Origin: Sinorhizobium fredii USDA 205
Lineage (GTDB): Bacteria > Pseudomonadota > Alphaproteobacteria > Rhizobiales > Rhizobiaceae
Assembly: GCF_001461695.1 (NCBI RefSeq)
Contig: NZ_AUTC01000099.1
Coordinates: 1-64,000, forward strand
Length of the DNA: 64,000 nt
Direction: 5' to 3'
Shown: piece after piece, positions 40,822-49,991 of the stretch
Numbering within the stretch: the stretch's first letter is position 1
Layout: each line of letters opens with the position of its first letter
Translations under genes and position numbers: made by a program
The notes under the pieces: model-generated
The model's input: the letters and a program-made list of their open reading frames with translations, nothing else
Told to the model about the DNA's origin: nothing
Databases searched by the model: none

Positions 40822-41592
40822 ATGAACGAAATCAGCCTGGCCATCCGCAAATTCAGCGATCTCGCCAACCCGACCCGGTTCCTGGCGCTGGCCGATCGCG
40901 TCTTGCCGTGGTTTGCCGCTCTGACCGTGCTGTTCTTCGCCGCCGGCCTCTGGCTCTCCTTCACCACCGAGGGCGACTACCAGCAGGGCGAGACGGTGCG
41001 CATCATGTATGTGCATGTGCCATCCGCGTGGCTCTCGATGATGTGCTACACGGTGATGGCGATCTCGGCGCTCGGCACGCTGGTCTGGCGCCATCCGCTC
41101 GCCGACGTCTCGGCCAGGGCGGCGGCGCCGATTGGCGCCTCCTTCACCTTCCTGGCGCTCGTCACCGGCTCGCTCTGGGGCAAACCGATGTGGGGAACCT
41201 GGTGGGTATGGGATGCGCGGCTGACCTCCGTCTTCGTGCTCTTCCTCATGTATCTCGGGCTGATGGCGTTGAACCGCGCCATGGACGATCCGGCCCGTTC
41301 GGCCCGCGTCTCGGCGGTGCTGGTGCTGGTCGGCTTCGTCAATATCCCGATCATCAAATTCTCGGTCGAATGGTGGAACACGCTGCACCAGCCGGCCAGC
41401 GTCATGCGCCTCGACGGTCCGACCATCGATCCGGAGTTCCTGTGGCCGCTCATCGTCATGGCGGTCGGCTTCACGCTCCTGTTCTTCACGCTGCACATCG
41501 CGGCGATGCGCAACGAGATCTGGCGCCGCCGGGTGACGTCGCTGAGGCGGCAGGCGGCCCGCAATGCCGGACGGGAGAGCTTGGCGCCATGA
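40822..41592 (+). CDS. ccmC: Haem transporter CcmC
   Basis: A 256-aa six-helix membrane protein that loads haem onto the chaperone CcmE. The tryptophan-rich haem-handling signature GTWWVWDARLTS (about residues 128-139) and flanking periplasmic His residues (MYVHVPSAW; WWNTLHQPAS) are intact. A good aaggaggt-type ribosome-binding site lies upstream. It is separated from ccmB by 142 bp and starts a tight ccmC-ccmD-ccmG run with 4-bp overlaps. Confidence 0.96.
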   Translation: MNEISLAIRKFSDLANPTRFLALADRVLPWFAALTVLFFAAGLWLSFTTEGDYQQGETVRIMYVHVPSAWLSMMCYTVMAISALGTLVWRHPLADVSARAAAPIGASFTFLALVTGSLWGKPMWGTWWVWDARLTSVFVLFLMYLGLMALNRAMDDPARSARVSAVLVLVGFVNIPIIKFSVEWWNTLHQPASVMRLDGPTIDPEFLWPLIVMAVGFTLLFFTLHIAAMRNEIWRRRVTSLRRQAARNAGRESLAP

Positions 41593-41765
41593 TGAGCCAT
41601 GCAGCCTATGTGATTGCCAGCTATGTCGTCGCCTTCGCGGTCGCTGTGGGGCTCGTCCTCTGGGTCGTCGGCGATGGCCGCGCCCGGCAGCGCGAATTGA
41701 AGGCGCTCGAAGCCGCCGGCATTCGCCGTCGTTCGGCGGAAGCGCCGGGCGGAGAAGCCCAATGA
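41589..41765 (+). CDS. ccmD: Haem exporter protein CcmD
   Basis: A 58-aa single-helix membrane protein that holds the CcmABC-CcmE complex together. One hydrophobic segment (about residues 6-27, YVIASYVVAFAVAVGLVLWVV) is followed by a charged coiled-coil-like tail (RARQRELKALEAAGIRRR), the CcmD pattern. Start and stop codons overlap ccmC and ccmG by 4 bp each. Confidence 0.93.
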   Translation: MMSHAAYVIASYVVAFAVAVGLVLWVVGDGRARQRELKALEAAGIRRRSAEAPGGEAQ

Positions 41766-42373
41766 CGAGCACCCAGGCGCCGCAGCCGGACGAACGCAGG
41801 CCCGGGGCTTTGGGCTATCTGCTGGCGGCCCTGCCGCTTTTGATCTTCGTGGCCCTTGCACTGATCTTCTGGAGCCAGTTGAACTCCGGCCGGGACATCA
41901 GCGAGATCCCCTCGGCGCTGATCGGCACCAAGGCACCGCAACTCGATCTGCCGCCGCTCGAGGGCGCCACGACGCCCGCCGGCGAGCCGATGCCGGCGCT
42001 CGCCGATGCAGCCGTCAAGGGCAAGCTGACGCTCGTCAATGTCTGGGCCTCCTGGTGCGTGCCCTGCCGGCAGGAACATCCGATCATCCTCGAACTCTCC
42101 AAGGACCCGCGCCTCACTGTCGTCGGCATCAACTACAAGGATCGCAACGACAACGCGCTCCGGTTCCTCGGCGAGCTTGGAAATCCTTTCTCGGCGATCG
42201 GCACCGATCCGAACGGCAAGGCAGCGATCGACTGGGGCGTGTATGGGATTCCCGAGTCGTTTCTGGTCGGCGCGGATGGCACGATCCTCTATAAGCGCGC
42301 CGGTCCTTTCGATGAAAGAACCTTGAAGGACGGGCTGCTGCCAGCGATCGAGAAGGCGCTAGCGGGGTCGTAA
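41762..42373 (+). CDS. ccmG: Thiol:disulfide interchange protein CcmG (DsbE/CycY)
   Basis: A membrane-anchored periplasmic thioredoxin that reduces apocytochrome c thiols before haem ligation. 203 aa: N-terminal anchor at about residues 17-37, then a thioredoxin fold with WCVPC (Cys99, Cys102) and the DsbE-specific GVYGIPESFLVGADG with a cis-proline. The ATG overlaps the ccmD stop codon. The later maturation genes (ccmE, F, H) are not in this window. Confidence 0.95.
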   Translation: MTSTQAPQPDERRPGALGYLLAALPLLIFVALALIFWSQLNSGRDISEIPSALIGTKAPQLDLPPLEGATTPAGEPMPALADAAVKGKLTLVNVWASWCVPCRQEHPIILELSKDPRLTVVGINYKDRNDNALRFLGELGNPFSAIGTDPNGKAAIDWGVYGIPESFLVGADGTILYKRAGPFDERTLKDGLLPAIEKALAGS

Positions 42374-42383
42374 GCGGCATTTG

Positions 42384-42432
42384 CCCCTCATCCGGCCTGC
42401 CGGCCACCTTCTCCCCGCAGGCGGGGAGAAGG
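42384..42432 (+). repeat. REP-like palindrome, forward unit of a doublet
   Basis: CCCCTCATCCGGCCTGCCGG followed by a CCTTCTCCCCGC/GCGGGGAGAAGG stem-loop. An inverted partner lies at 42507-42553. The pair sits between the convergent ccmG and DUF2585 genes. Confidence 0.75.
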
Positions 42433-42506
42433 GGACGTGTGGCGCCCCCTCAAGCGACCTCGCCGGCCCTTCTCGCGTTGCGAGGGGCGAGCGGGTGCGG
42501 CAGGTC

Positions 42507-42553
42507 CCTTCGCCCCGCTTGCGGGGAGAAGGTCGCGGCAGCGGGATGAGGGG
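42507..42553 (-). repeat. REP-like palindrome, inverted unit of a doublet
   Basis: An inverted unit (CCTTCGCCCCGC, GCGGGGAGAAGG, then GCAGCGGGATGAGGGGG) facing the copy at 42384-42432. Confidence 0.75.
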
Positions 42554-42570
42554 GAAATCCGCGGAAGACT

Positions 42571-43161
42571 TTAAAGCCCCGCCTGCCACGCCTTGACCGC
42601 ATCGAGCGGCCAGACGAGCATCAGCACGTTGAGCGTCAGATTGTCGCGGATCAGCCAGCCTGTGAAGAGCTCGAGCACGATGGCGATCGTGACCGTCACC
42701 GCCACCGGCAGCCGCGACGCCAGCAGGAAGCCGGCCGCCATGGCGAGCGTGTCCATGGTGGAATTCAGGATGCTGTCGCCGAAATAGTCGAGCGAGATCG
42801 TCGCCGAGCGATAGCGGTTGATCACCATCGGGGTGTTCTCGGCAATCTCCCAGGCGGACTCGATCACGGTCGCCAGAAGCAGGCGGGCGCTCAGCGGCTT
42901 GCCGCGCAGCAGCAGATAGCCGAGACCGTAGAAGAGAAAGCCGTGGATGATGTGCGACGGCGTATACCAGTCGGAGATGTGCTGCGAGTTGCCGCTCGAA
43001 TTGACGACGCCCTCCCAGAGCTTCACGTAGCCGCATTCGCAGATCCACAGCCGCCCCATCAGGTGCTGCGTGAGGATCTGGATGGCGACGACGCCGAGGC
43101 AGGCGATCAGCCAGATCCAGGCGCGCTGTCTGTTATCCTCGGTACCGGCGGCGATCGTCAC
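42571..43161 (-). CDS. DUF2585 (UPF0314) family membrane protein
   Basis: A 196-aa inner-membrane protein with about five helices, restricted mainly to Alphaproteobacteria. Recognisable blocks are [16 protein letters not shown] (with two Cys), [17 protein letters not shown] and [18 protein letters not shown]. Function is unknown. Its start overlaps the yciB stop codon by 4 bp, so it is the last gene of the dapF-mtaB-ftsY-yciB block. Confidence 0.88.
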   Translation of the reverse strand: MTIAAGTEDNRQRAWIWLIACLGVVAIQILTQHLMGRLWICECGYVKLWEGVVNSSGNSQHISDWYTPSHIIHGFLFYGLGYLLLRGKPLSARLLLATVIESAWEIAENTPMVINRYRSATISLDYFGDSILNSTMDTLAMAAGFLLASRLPVAVTVTIAIVLELFTGWLIRDNLTLNVLMLVWPLDAVKAWQAGL

Positions 43162-43790
43162 TCGGCACCTTCCTGTTCCAGCGAGTGCTTCATGATCAGG
43201 GGCATCTGGGCGAGGGTGAAAAGAATGGTGATCGGCATCGTGCCCCAGACCTTGAAGGCGACCCAGAAATCGGTCGAGAAGGAGCGCCAGACGATCTCGT
43301 TCAGGACCGCGAGGAACAGGAAGAACACCCCCCAGCGGATCGTCAGCTTGCGCCAGCCATCGTCGTCCAGCTTGAAGGCGGCATGGAAGACATAGCCGAG
43401 CAGCGACTTGCCGAACAGCAGCCCGCCGAGCAGGATCGCGCCGAAGAGCGTGTTGACGATGGTCGGCTTCATCTTGATGAAGGTGTCGTTCTGCAGCCAG
43501 AGCGTCAGCGCGCCGAAGACGAAGACCACGATGCCCGAGATGAGCGGCATCATCGGCAGGGTGCGCGTCATGATCCAGGAGACGATGAGCGCAGCGGCCG
43601 TCGCCACCATGAACAGGCCGGTGGCGATGAAGATCGGTCCGCCAAGCTCGGCAAGCACGGGAAAGCGGCTTGCCAGCCAGTCGCCGCGCGAATTGGCGAA
43701 AAAGAAGACCATGAGCGGCCCGAGCTCCAGCACGAGCTTCAGGAGAGGGCTTACCTCTGTCTTCGGCTTGGTGGCCTCGATTGTCGACAT
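43158..43790 (-). CDS. yciB: Inner membrane-spanning protein YciB (septation protein A)
   Basis: A 210-aa protein with five or six helices from the YciB/IspA (intracellular septation) family. Signature residues are [21 protein letters not shown] near the N terminus and [39 protein letters not shown] near the C terminus. In E. coli YciB affects cell-envelope synthesis and division. I chose ATG 43790; an alternative ATG at 43811 would add seven residues. It follows ftsY after 222 bp that contain a partial RIME1-like repeat. Confidence 0.92.
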   Translation of the reverse strand: MSTIEATKPKTEVSPLLKLVLELGPLMVFFFANSRGDWLASRFPVLAELGGPIFIATGLFMVATAAALIVSWIMTRTLPMMPLISGIVVFVFGALTLWLQNDTFIKMKPTIVNTLFGAILLGGLLFGKSLLGYVFHAAFKLDDDGWRKLTIRWGVFFLFLAVLNEIVWRSFSTDFWVAFKVWGTMPITILFTLAQMPLIMKHSLEQEGAE

Positions 43791-43914
43791 GTGCGGATCC
43801 TGTTCTCTCATATCGCCTTGCTGGAGCGGGACGCGGGCGGAAAACCGCTTCACACTTTTCCTCGTCCCGCTCTCTGGCTGCTCATAACACCAGCATTGCG
43901 GCAAAACCATATCA

Positions 43915-43972
43915 CTACAGCGCCGCGCGTCTTAATGAGACGCGCAAAGGTCGCTGTAGCAGCTTAAATTGC
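43915..43972 (+). repeat. Partial RIME1-like repeat (copy 6, first palindrome only)
   Basis: CTACAGCGCCGCGCGTCT, a short loop, AGACGCGCAAAGGTCGCTGTAG, then CTTAAATTG. The second palindrome is absent, so this is a half element. Confidence 0.8.
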
Positions 43973-44012
43973 GCAAGCAGCCGCTTCCGGCTACAAGCTT
44001 CCCGTCCCTTGA

Positions 44013-45809
44013 TCAGGCCGCGCCGACCCCGGCGATCGCCTCGGCAAAATCCTTAGCCTCGAAGGGTTCGAGATCGTCGATCCCCTCGCCGACGCCGATG
44101 AAATAGACCGGCAGCTTGTGCTTGGCGGAGATTGCCACCAGGATGCCGCCGCGCGCCGTGCCGTCGAGCTTGGTCATGATCAGGCCGCTGACTCCCGCGA
44201 CATTGCGGAAGATCTCCACCTGCTGAAGGGCATTCTGCCCGGTCGTCGCATCAAGCGTCTGCAGGACCGTATGCGGCGCATCCGGGTCGAGCTTGCCGAG
44301 GACGCGGACGATCTTTTCGAGCTCGGCCATCAGCTCGGCCTTGTTCTGAAGCCGCCCGGCCGTGTCGATGATCAGCACGTCCGACTTCTTCTCGCGCGCA
44401 AGCTGGAACGCCTCATAGGCAAGGCCGGCCGCGTCGGCGCCGAGCTTCGAGGCGACGATGTCGGACTTCGTCCGCTCGGCCCAGATCTTCAGCTGCTCGA
44501 TCGCCGCGGCGCGGAACGTGTCGCCCGCCGCCACCATGACTTTCAGACCCGCGCCGGAAAGTTTTGCCGCGAGCTTGCCGATCGTCGTCGTCTTGCCGGT
44601 GCCGTTGACGCCGACGACGAGGATCACATGCGGCTTGTGGCTGAGATCGAGCTCGAGCGGCTTGGCGACCGGCGCCAGCACCTTGGTGATCTCGCCGGCC
44701 ATGATGCGCGAGACGTCTTCGCCGGTCACATCCTTGCCGTAACGCTCCGAGGCGAGCGTGTCGGTGATGCGCATCGCCGTCTCGACCCCGAGGTCGGCCT
44801 GGATCAGCAGGTCTTCGAGATCCTGCAGCGTCGCCTCGTCGAGCTTGCGCTTGGTGAACAGGCTGGCGATCTGGCCGGTCAGTTGCGAGGAGGTGCGGGC
44901 AAGGCCGCGACGCAGCCGCTGGTACCAGGAAAGCTTCGGCTGCGAGGCGGGGGCGGTCTCCTTTGGACGCTTGTCCGAGGCGGCGAAGCCCTTGGGGAGG
45001 GCGGGGGCAGCGGCGAGACCTTCAGGCGGCTCTACCCCCTCTGCCCTGGCGGGCATCTCCCCCACAAGGGGGGAGAGGGGTGGGGCGCTCTCCTTGCCCG
45101 TCTCGATGCTTTCTACAGCGGCGATGTCGGAGCCTGCTTCGGGGTCTTCACGCGTGATTTCAGTCTCTGGCGCAGTTGTCTCCGGAGCGTCTTCCTTGGT
45201 CACCTCGGGCGTATCGGTGCGATCGTCCGTGTCCGTTTCTGCCTCCGCGGCGGCTCTGTTATCCGCGGTGGTCGCCCCAGTCTCCATCTGTTCTCCCCCC
45301 TTGTGGGGGAGATGTCCCGAAGGGACAGAGGGGGGTGTCGCGGGCTCAGTCTCGTCGTCAAACGCCGCCGCATGATCGGAAGGGGCCTCACCCCCCTCTG
45401 CCCTGCCGGGCATCTCCCTCACAAGGGGGGAGATCGCAGGTGGCGCGCTTTCGTCCTCCGCTGGAACGGTCTCATCTACGGCAGGACCAGCGCTCTCCGG
45501 GCTTTCTTCGCTTGCAATTTCAGGCGTTGGCGTGGCTGGCTCAGGGGGAATAGCAAGACCCTGAGCGCCGGGTCTGGCCTCCTCCGTCGCGGCCCTGTCC
45601 TCGTTCGAGGCCGCGCGGTCATCCTCGGCGGGTGCCGCGCCCACCCCCTCTCCCCCCTCGTGGGGGAGATGTCCCGCAGGGACAGAGGGGGTTTTCGCGG
45701 TCTCATCGGCAACCGGCGTTTCCGCCACCACCTCCGGCGGCGGCACGGGTTTCTCTTCGACGGTGTCCTTGCCGAAGGAGAAGATCTTCTTGATGAAACC
45801 AATCGCCAT
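44013..45809 (-). CDS. ftsY: Signal recognition particle receptor FtsY, with repeat-derived peptides in the N-terminal domain
   Basis: The membrane-associated SRP receptor GTPase, partner of Ffh (encoded 4-6 kb away). The NG domain occupies about residues 295-598: GVNGTGKTT P-loop, DTAGRLQNKAEL and TKLDGTARGG. The N-terminal 290 residues form the variable acidic A domain, unusually long here (598 aa in total; E. coli FtsY is 497). Within it are four repeat-derived peptides at about residues 40-58, 120-144, 158-175 and 241-262: two of type PPSVPxGHLPHxGGE and two of type APPxSPLVxEMPxRAEG. They are translations of one REP-like palindrome read in opposite orientations. The gene starts 15 bp past the mtaB stop codon in a leftward operon. 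Confidence 0.95.
   Translation of the reverse strand: MAIGFIKKIFSFGKDTVEEKPVPPPEVVAETPVADETAKTPSVPAGHLPHEGGEGVGAAPAEDDRAASNEDRAATEEARPGAQGLAIPPEPATPTPEIASEESPESAGPAVDETVPAEDESAPPAISPLVREMPGRAEGGEAPSDHAAAFDDETEPATPPSVPSGHLPHKGGEQMETGATTADNRAAAEAETDTDDRTDTPEVTKEDAPETTAPETEITREDPEAGSDIAAVESIETGKESAPPLSPLVGEMPARAEGVEPPEGLAAAPALPKGFAASDKRPKETAPASQPKLSWYQRLRRGLARTSSQLTGQIASLFTKRKLDEATLQDLEDLLIQADLGVETAMRITDTLASERYGKDVTGEDVSRIMAGEITKVLAPVAKPLELDLSHKPHVILVVGVNGTGKTTTIGKLAAKLSGAGLKVMVAAGDTFRAAAIEQLKIWAERTKSDIVASKLGADAAGLAYEAFQLAREKKSDVLIIDTAGRLQNKAELMAELEKIVRVLGKLDPDAPHTVLQTLDATTGQNALQQVEIFRNVAGVSGLIMTKLDGTARGGILVAISAKHKLPVYFIGVGEGIDDLEPFEAKDFAEAIAGVGAA
45024..45089 (+). repeat. REP-like palindrome inside ftsY (copy 4)
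   Basis: Plus strand: CCCCTCTGCCCTGGCGGGCA, then CTCCCCC/GGGGGGAGAGGGG. The coding strand reads it as APPLSPLVGEMPARAEGVE (ftsY residues about 242-260). Same orientation as the copy at 45378-45452. Confidence 0.85.
45285..45338 (-). repeat. REP-like palindrome inside ftsY (copy 3)
   Basis: Opposite orientation to copies 2 and 4. The coding strand reads CCCCCCTCTGTCCC, then CTCCCCCAC/GGGGGGAGA, giving PPSVPSGHLPHKGGE (ftsY residues about 159-173). Confidence 0.85.
45378..45452 (+). repeat. REP-like palindrome inside ftsY (copy 2)
   Basis: The plus strand carries CCCCTCTGCCCTGCCGGGCA and CTCCCTCACAAGGGGGGAGA. Translated as APPAISPLVREMPGRAEGGE. Confidence 0.82.
45636..45692 (-). repeat. REP-like palindrome inside ftsY (copy 1)
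   Basis: Same orientation as copy 3. The coding strand reads CCCTCTGTCCCTGCGGGACA and CTCCCCCACGAGGGGGGAGA, giving PSVPAGHLPHEGGEG (ftsY residues about 41-55). Confidence 0.82.
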
Positions 45810-45824
45810 GGGGAATGTCCGGTA

Positions 45825-47099
45825 TCAGGCCGCAGCCATCTGTTGTCTGTGCATCGTCAGATGCTTGCCGTTGTGGCCGGTGATCGTGACCGTAACGAGC
45901 GAGCGCGGCGCAAGGCCGGCCGCATCGACGAGTGTGAAGTTTTCCGTGTGCGCCAGGCCGTTCATCTCGACAAGGATCGTCTGCTCGCTGCCGACCATGC
46001 GGTCGAGATGGGCGGCGTGAAGCGCGGCGCCTTTGGCGCGCAGTCGCGCGGCTCGCTCCTTGACGAGCGCCCGGTCGAGCTGCGGCATGCGGGCCGCCGG
46101 CGTGCCGGGGCGCGGACTATAGGGAAAGACGTGCAGATGGGCGATGCCGCAATCCTCGGCAAGCCGCGCGGCGTTCTCGAACATCTCTTCCGTTTCCGTC
46201 GGAAAGCCGGCGATCATGTCGGCGCCGAAGCTGATCTCGGGTCGCAGGCTGCGCACCTCGTCGCAGAAGGCGCGGGCGTCGGCGCTCGAATGGCGACGCT
46301 TCATCCGCTTCAGCATCAGGTCGTCGCCATGCTGCAGCGACAGATGCAGATGCGGCATGAAGCGCGGCTCGTCGGCGATCAGGTCGAGGAGATGCCGGTC
46401 CGCCTCGATGCTGTCGATCGACGAAAGGCGCAGGCGCAGGATGTCCGGAACCTGCTTCAGAAGGGTCCTGGCGAGAAGCCCGAGCGTCGGGGCTCCGGCC
46501 AGGTCGGCGCCGTAGCTTGTCGCATCGACGCCGGTCAGGACGATCTCGCGATAGCCGCTTTCAGTGAGCCGGCGTGCCTGGTCGACGACGGCGCCCATCG
46601 GCACGGAGCGGGAATTGCCGCGGCCATAGGGAATGATGCAGAAGGTGCAGCGATGGTCGCAGCCGTTCTGCACCTGGATGAAGGCGCGCACGTGCCCGTC
46701 GATGTGCTTGATCATCTGCGGCGCGGTGGCGCGCACGCTCATGATGTCGTTGACGCGCAGCTTCTCCTCGGCCGAGACGCCGAAGTCCGGCAGCGACCGA
46801 TAGGAGGCGCTTTTCAGCTTCTCCTCGTTGCCAAGGACCGCGTCAACCTCGGCCATTTCGGCGAAAGTTTCCTTCTCGGTCTGGGCGGCGCAGCCGGTGA
46901 CGATGATGCGGGCATGCGGATTGTCGCGCCGCGCGCGGCGGATCGCCTGGCGCGCCTGGCGCACGGCCTCGGCAGTGACGGCACAGGTGTTGACGAGGAT
47001 GGCGTTGTTCAGCCCCGCCTTCTCGGCCTCCGCCCGCATCACTTCCGATTCATAAGTGTTGAGGCGGCAGCCGAAGGTGATGACCTCGACGCCGCTCAA
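45825..47099 (-). CDS. mtaB: tRNA t6A37 methylthiotransferase MtaB
   Basis: A radical-SAM enzyme that converts t6A37 to ms2t6A37 in tRNAs decoding ANN codons. 424 aa: an N-terminal domain with three Cys ligands (GC11RLN, VNTCAVT and TGCAAQ), a radical-SAM core with CDHRCTFC, and a C-terminal TRAM domain. MtaB rather than MiaB is supported by the start [11 protein letters not shown] and the GNEEKLK region. Translation starts at TTG 47099, overlapping the dapF stop codon (TTGA). The substrate t6A is made by TsaD, also encoded in this window. Confidence 0.93.
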   Translation of the reverse strand: MSGVEVITFGCRLNTYESEVMRAEAEKAGLNNAILVNTCAVTAEAVRQARQAIRRARRDNPHARIIVTGCAAQTEKETFAEMAEVDAVLGNEEKLKSASYRSLPDFGVSAEEKLRVNDIMSVRATAPQMIKHIDGHVRAFIQVQNGCDHRCTFCIIPYGRGNSRSVPMGAVVDQARRLTESGYREIVLTGVDATSYGADLAGAPTLGLLARTLLKQVPDILRLRLSSIDSIEADRHLLDLIADEPRFMPHLHLSLQHGDDLMLKRMKRRHSSADARAFCDEVRSLRPEISFGADMIAGFPTETEEMFENAARLAEDCGIAHLHVFPYSPRPGTPAARMPQLDRALVKERAARLRAKGAALHAAHLDRMVGSEQTILVEMNGLAHTENFTLVDAAGLAPRSLVTVTITGHNGKHLTMHRQQMAAA

Positions 47100-48001
47100 A
47101 GCGCCCGCGCTCCGCTTTCGCCGGCGGTGACCTCGTCGCGTTGAAACGTGCCGGTGGCGGGATCGACGGTGCCCGACCATTCCCATTGCGCCGGTCCCGT
47201 CATGATGACGTGGTTGTCCCGTTCCCGCCATTCGATCGAGAGCGGCCCGCCCGGGACGTTGACGGTGACAGTGCGATCCGTCTGACCCGTCCGGACACCA
47301 CTGACGGCGGCGGCACAGGCGGCCGAACCGCAGGCCAGCGTCAGCCCCGCGCCGCGCTCCCAGGTCCTCAGGTCCATCTCGTGGCGGGAGCGGACGCGGG
47401 CGATCGAAATGTTGGCGCGCTCGGGGAAGATCGGGTGGTTTTCGAGGAGTGGCCCGAAGCGATCGAGCTCGTGGCTCCACACGTCGTTCTCCACCCAGAA
47501 GATCGCATGCGGATTGCCCATCGAGGCAACCGAAGGCGAATGCAGCACCGGGTCGTCGATCGGACCGATCTGCAACTCGATGCGGCGCGTATCGTGGAAT
47601 TCCTCGGCGAGCGGGATTTCGTTCCAATCGAAGCGCGGCAGCCCCATGTCGACCGAAATGGTGCCGTCGTCGTGCTCCTTGGCTTCGAGCAGGCCGGCGA
47701 CCGTATGGAAGAGAAAGGTCTTTTTGCCGGTCTCCGCGGCAAGCGCCTGGACGACGCAGCGCGTGCCGTTGCCGCAGGCCTGGGCCATCGAGCCGTCGGA
47801 GTTGACGATGTCGATCCAGGCATCGGTGCCGGAGGCCTGCGGATCGTGGATCGCCATGATCTGGTCGAACTCGGTCGCCGGATCGGCATTGAGCGCGATC
47901 GCCGCTTCGGGCGTGACACGATCCTTCCGGCCGCGCATGTCGACGACCAGGATCTTGTTTCCAAGCCCGTTCATCCTGGCAAATTGCACGTGGTCGGTCA
48001 T
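47096..48001 (-). CDS. dapF: Diaminopimelate epimerase
   Basis: Converts LL- to meso-diaminopimelate for lysine and peptidoglycan synthesis. 301 aa with the paired catalytic cysteines, Cys76 in ACGNGTRC and Cys224 in ACGSAACA, each in its conserved context, plus the [16 protein letters not shown] terminus. I chose ATG 48001; an ATG five codons upstream is possible. The stop codon overlaps the mtaB TTG. It heads the leftward dapF-mtaB-ftsY-yciB-DUF2585 cluster, a conserved rhizobial order. Confidence 0.96.
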   Translation of the reverse strand: MTDHVQFARMNGLGNKILVVDMRGRKDRVTPEAAIALNADPATEFDQIMAIHDPQASGTDAWIDIVNSDGSMAQACGNGTRCVVQALAAETGKKTFLFHTVAGLLEAKEHDDGTISVDMGLPRFDWNEIPLAEEFHDTRRIELQIGPIDDPVLHSPSVASMGNPHAIFWVENDVWSHELDRFGPLLENHPIFPERANISIARVRSRHEMDLRTWERGAGLTLACGSAACAAAVSGVRTGQTDRTVTVNVPGGPLSIEWRERDNHVIMTGPAQWEWSGTVDPATGTFQRDEVTAGESGARAL

Positions 48002-48103
48002 GTCGCGATTGTCCAAACCCGGCCCCCGAGCCGGGAGGCACCTTTCATTCGGGCTGTATATGGCGGAAAAGCCCGGAAATTACCAGTGCCGGTGTCGTTC
48101 CGC

Positions 48104-49102
48104 TCAGGAGGGGACGTCGAATACCTCGCCCGGCCGCAGCGGCCGGAATCGCTTTCGTTCGATGCCTGCCTCGTCCAATGCGGCCTCCAAGGCTCTAAGC
48201 GGCTCCTCAATGCCCTCGTCGGTCAGGCGGAAGGTTCCCCAATGGTGCCCCGCCACATGGTCGGCGCCGCAGGCGATCATGCCCATCACTGCCTCTTCTG
48301 GATTTTGGTGCTGGCTTTCCATGAACCAGCGCGGCTCGTAGCAGCCGAAGGGCAGGTTGGCGAGGCGGAAGGGGCCGTGCTTGTCGCGGGCGGCGCGATA
48401 GTTGATGCCGCCGTGGAAGCCGGTGTCGCCGATATGATAGATCCTGCCGGCCGGCGTCTCGATGACGAAGGCCGCCCAGAGCGCCATGCGACGGTCTCGC
48501 GTGCCCCGGGCCGACCAATGGTGACAGGGCTCCGCATGGATGACGATCCCGTCGCCCAATTCGATTCGATCGCCCCAATCGACCACGGATATCTCTGCGT
48601 TCGCTGCGGCGCGGCGGATGATCGTGTCGTTGCCGAGCGGCGTCACGACATGCGGCGCATGTTCGGCATTGAGCGTGCTCAGCGTGTCGAGATCGAGATG
48701 GTCGTAGTGATTATGGGTGACGAGCACGACGTCGATTGGCGGCAGGTCGTCCATGTGGATACCGGGTGCGTTGCGGCGTTGCGGTCCGGCGAAGGCGAAG
48801 GGACTCGCCCGGTGCGACCAGACCGGGTCCGTGAGGATGTTGATGCCCGCCACCTGAATCAGAAGCGTTGCGTGACCGACCATGGTCACCCGCAGACGGT
48901 CTCCGTCGACGCTGAGTTCAGGCCGTACCTCGAGGAAGGGGCTGTCGTAGCGCCCGGGCCATCGCACGCGTTTGCCGCCGAACTGCCAGCGCAGCAGGTG
49001 CGCGAGGCCGCGCGGTGCCATGCCGCCGGGATTGAAAAAGCGAACGCCGTCGAAATGGTCCGAAACGGGTCCGTTGTAATAGCGGTTGCCGCCTTTGCTC
49101 AT
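48104..49102 (-). CDS. MBL-fold metallo-hydrolase (NAPE-PLD/UlaG-like)
   Basis: A 332-aa metal-dependent hydrolase. The binuclear metal motif HNHYDHLD (HxHxDH) is at about residues 135-142, with further ligands in EPCHHWSARG (His) and HIGDTGFHGG (Asp). The N terminus FDGVRFFNPG and the W-R-H-A-S-P-F-A-F-A-G-P-Q segment resemble bacterial proteins related to N-acylphosphatidylethanolamine phospholipase D. No signal peptide is obvious. Substrate unknown. It is divergent from the MarR regulator at 49232, which might control it. Confidence 0.88.
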   Translation of the reverse strand: MSKGGNRYYNGPVSDHFDGVRFFNPGGMAPRGLAHLLRWQFGGKRVRWPGRYDSPFLEVRPELSVDGDRLRVTMVGHATLLIQVAGINILTDPVWSHRASPFAFAGPQRRNAPGIHMDDLPPIDVVLVTHNHYDHLDLDTLSTLNAEHAPHVVTPLGNDTIIRRAAANAEISVVDWGDRIELGDGIVIHAEPCHHWSARGTRDRRMALWAAFVIETPAGRIYHIGDTGFHGGINYRAARDKHGPFRLANLPFGCYEPRWFMESQHQNPEEAVMGMIACGADHVAGHHWGTFRLTDEGIEEPLRALEAALDEAGIERKRFRPLRPGEVFDVPS

Positions 49103-49231
49103 CGTCGCCCCAAGCCGTCGAACGCCTCTCTTGTGCGAGAAAGATAGGCACTGCCACGCCCGATCACAGGGTCAGGTCGATATCGGTTAAGAATTTCTTG
49201 AGAATGGCAACTCGATTGCTATCATGCCCGG

Positions 49232-49708
49232 ATGCTGGTCCGATTCGACAAACAGGAGCGCCTCTACAAGGCAATCAAGCTCGTCCGTCCGGTGCATCTC
49301 AACGTCAGCAGGACGATCGAGAAGATGCTCGAGGGCGCCGGGATCACCATTGCCGAGCGCGCCGTGCTGGAACTCATCTGCGAGGCGCCGTTGACGGTGC
49401 CGGAGGCCGCCAGGCGGCTGTCGATGAAGCGCCAGTTCGTGCAGCGCATCGCCGCCGGCCTGATCGGCAAGGGCTTGATCGAGAAAAAGCCCAATCCGGA
49501 GCACCGGCGGGCCTATTTCTGCGCGCCGAGCCCAGCCGGCCGGGATCTCTTCGATGCCGTCCATCGGCGCGAACTCGAAATGCTGCATGCGGTGCTCGGC
49601 GATATCAACCAGACCGAGGTGGTCGTGGCGCTGCGAGTCTTGGCGCGGATCGATACCGCCTTCGCGGTGCTTGCCCGGCAGGCGGGCGAGGCGCAGGATG
49701 GCCCGTGA
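49232..49708 (+). CDS. MarR family transcriptional regulator
   Basis: A 158-aa winged-helix regulator. The recognition region LTVPEAARRLSMKRQFVQRIAAGLIGKGLIEKKPNPEHRRAYF (about residues 53-95) has the MarR wing. It is divergent from the MBL-fold hydrolase gene over 129 bp, so regulation of that gene is a reasonable inference. The N-terminal helices (ERLYKAIKLVRPVHLNVSRTIEKML) would form the dimer interface. Confidence 0.88.
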   Translation: MLVRFDKQERLYKAIKLVRPVHLNVSRTIEKMLEGAGITIAERAVLELICEAPLTVPEAARRLSMKRQFVQRIAAGLIGKGLIEKKPNPEHRRAYFCAPSPAGRDLFDAVHRRELEMLHAVLGDINQTEVVVALRVLARIDTAFAVLARQAGEAQDGP

Positions 49709-49762
49709 CGCGGGTCGCCAAGGCTCCTAAGCCGGGCCATTGCCCCAGGTGCTGCCTCCTAA

Positions 49763-49791
49763 CTTGACTTTTCGGTCGCTTTCCTGTTTAT
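49763..49791 (+). promoter_or_regulatory. Possible housekeeping promoter of the ffh operon
   Basis: CTTGAC, a 17-nt spacer and GTTTAT resemble the rhizobial sigma-70 consensus (CTTGAC-N17-CTATAT). It lies about 200 bp before ffh in the only sizeable gap upstream. The -10 match is weak. Confidence 0.4.
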
Positions 49792-49991
49792 CGCGGCAAA
49801 TTCCTTCGCAAGTGATGACTTCGAAGCCGCCGACCAGGCCCCGCAAAGGTATAAAGAGAGCCCGGAGGTCAACACCCGACAGCGCGTTGCGCCCTCGGGT
49901 GGTTTTTGGCTTTGCGCCTTGTTTTCCGCGCGAAGGAACCCACGTTTCCGGCTGAGCCATTGGCGCAACCGGAAACCAGAAGGAAGAGCGA

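Noticed and set aside
41046..41861. Antisense open frame over ccmC-ccmG
   Set aside because: Overlaps four certain ccm genes with normal start/stop overlaps.
45024..45692. Insertion of a transposon or IS element in ftsY
   Set aside because: Units are 50-75 bp without transposase or target-site duplications visible; the frame is preserved, so they fit small palindromic elements instead.
44118..47144. 1008-codon open frame antisense to ftsY and mtaB
   Set aside because: A shadow frame; it includes translations of the REP-like repeats but has no coding signature of its own.
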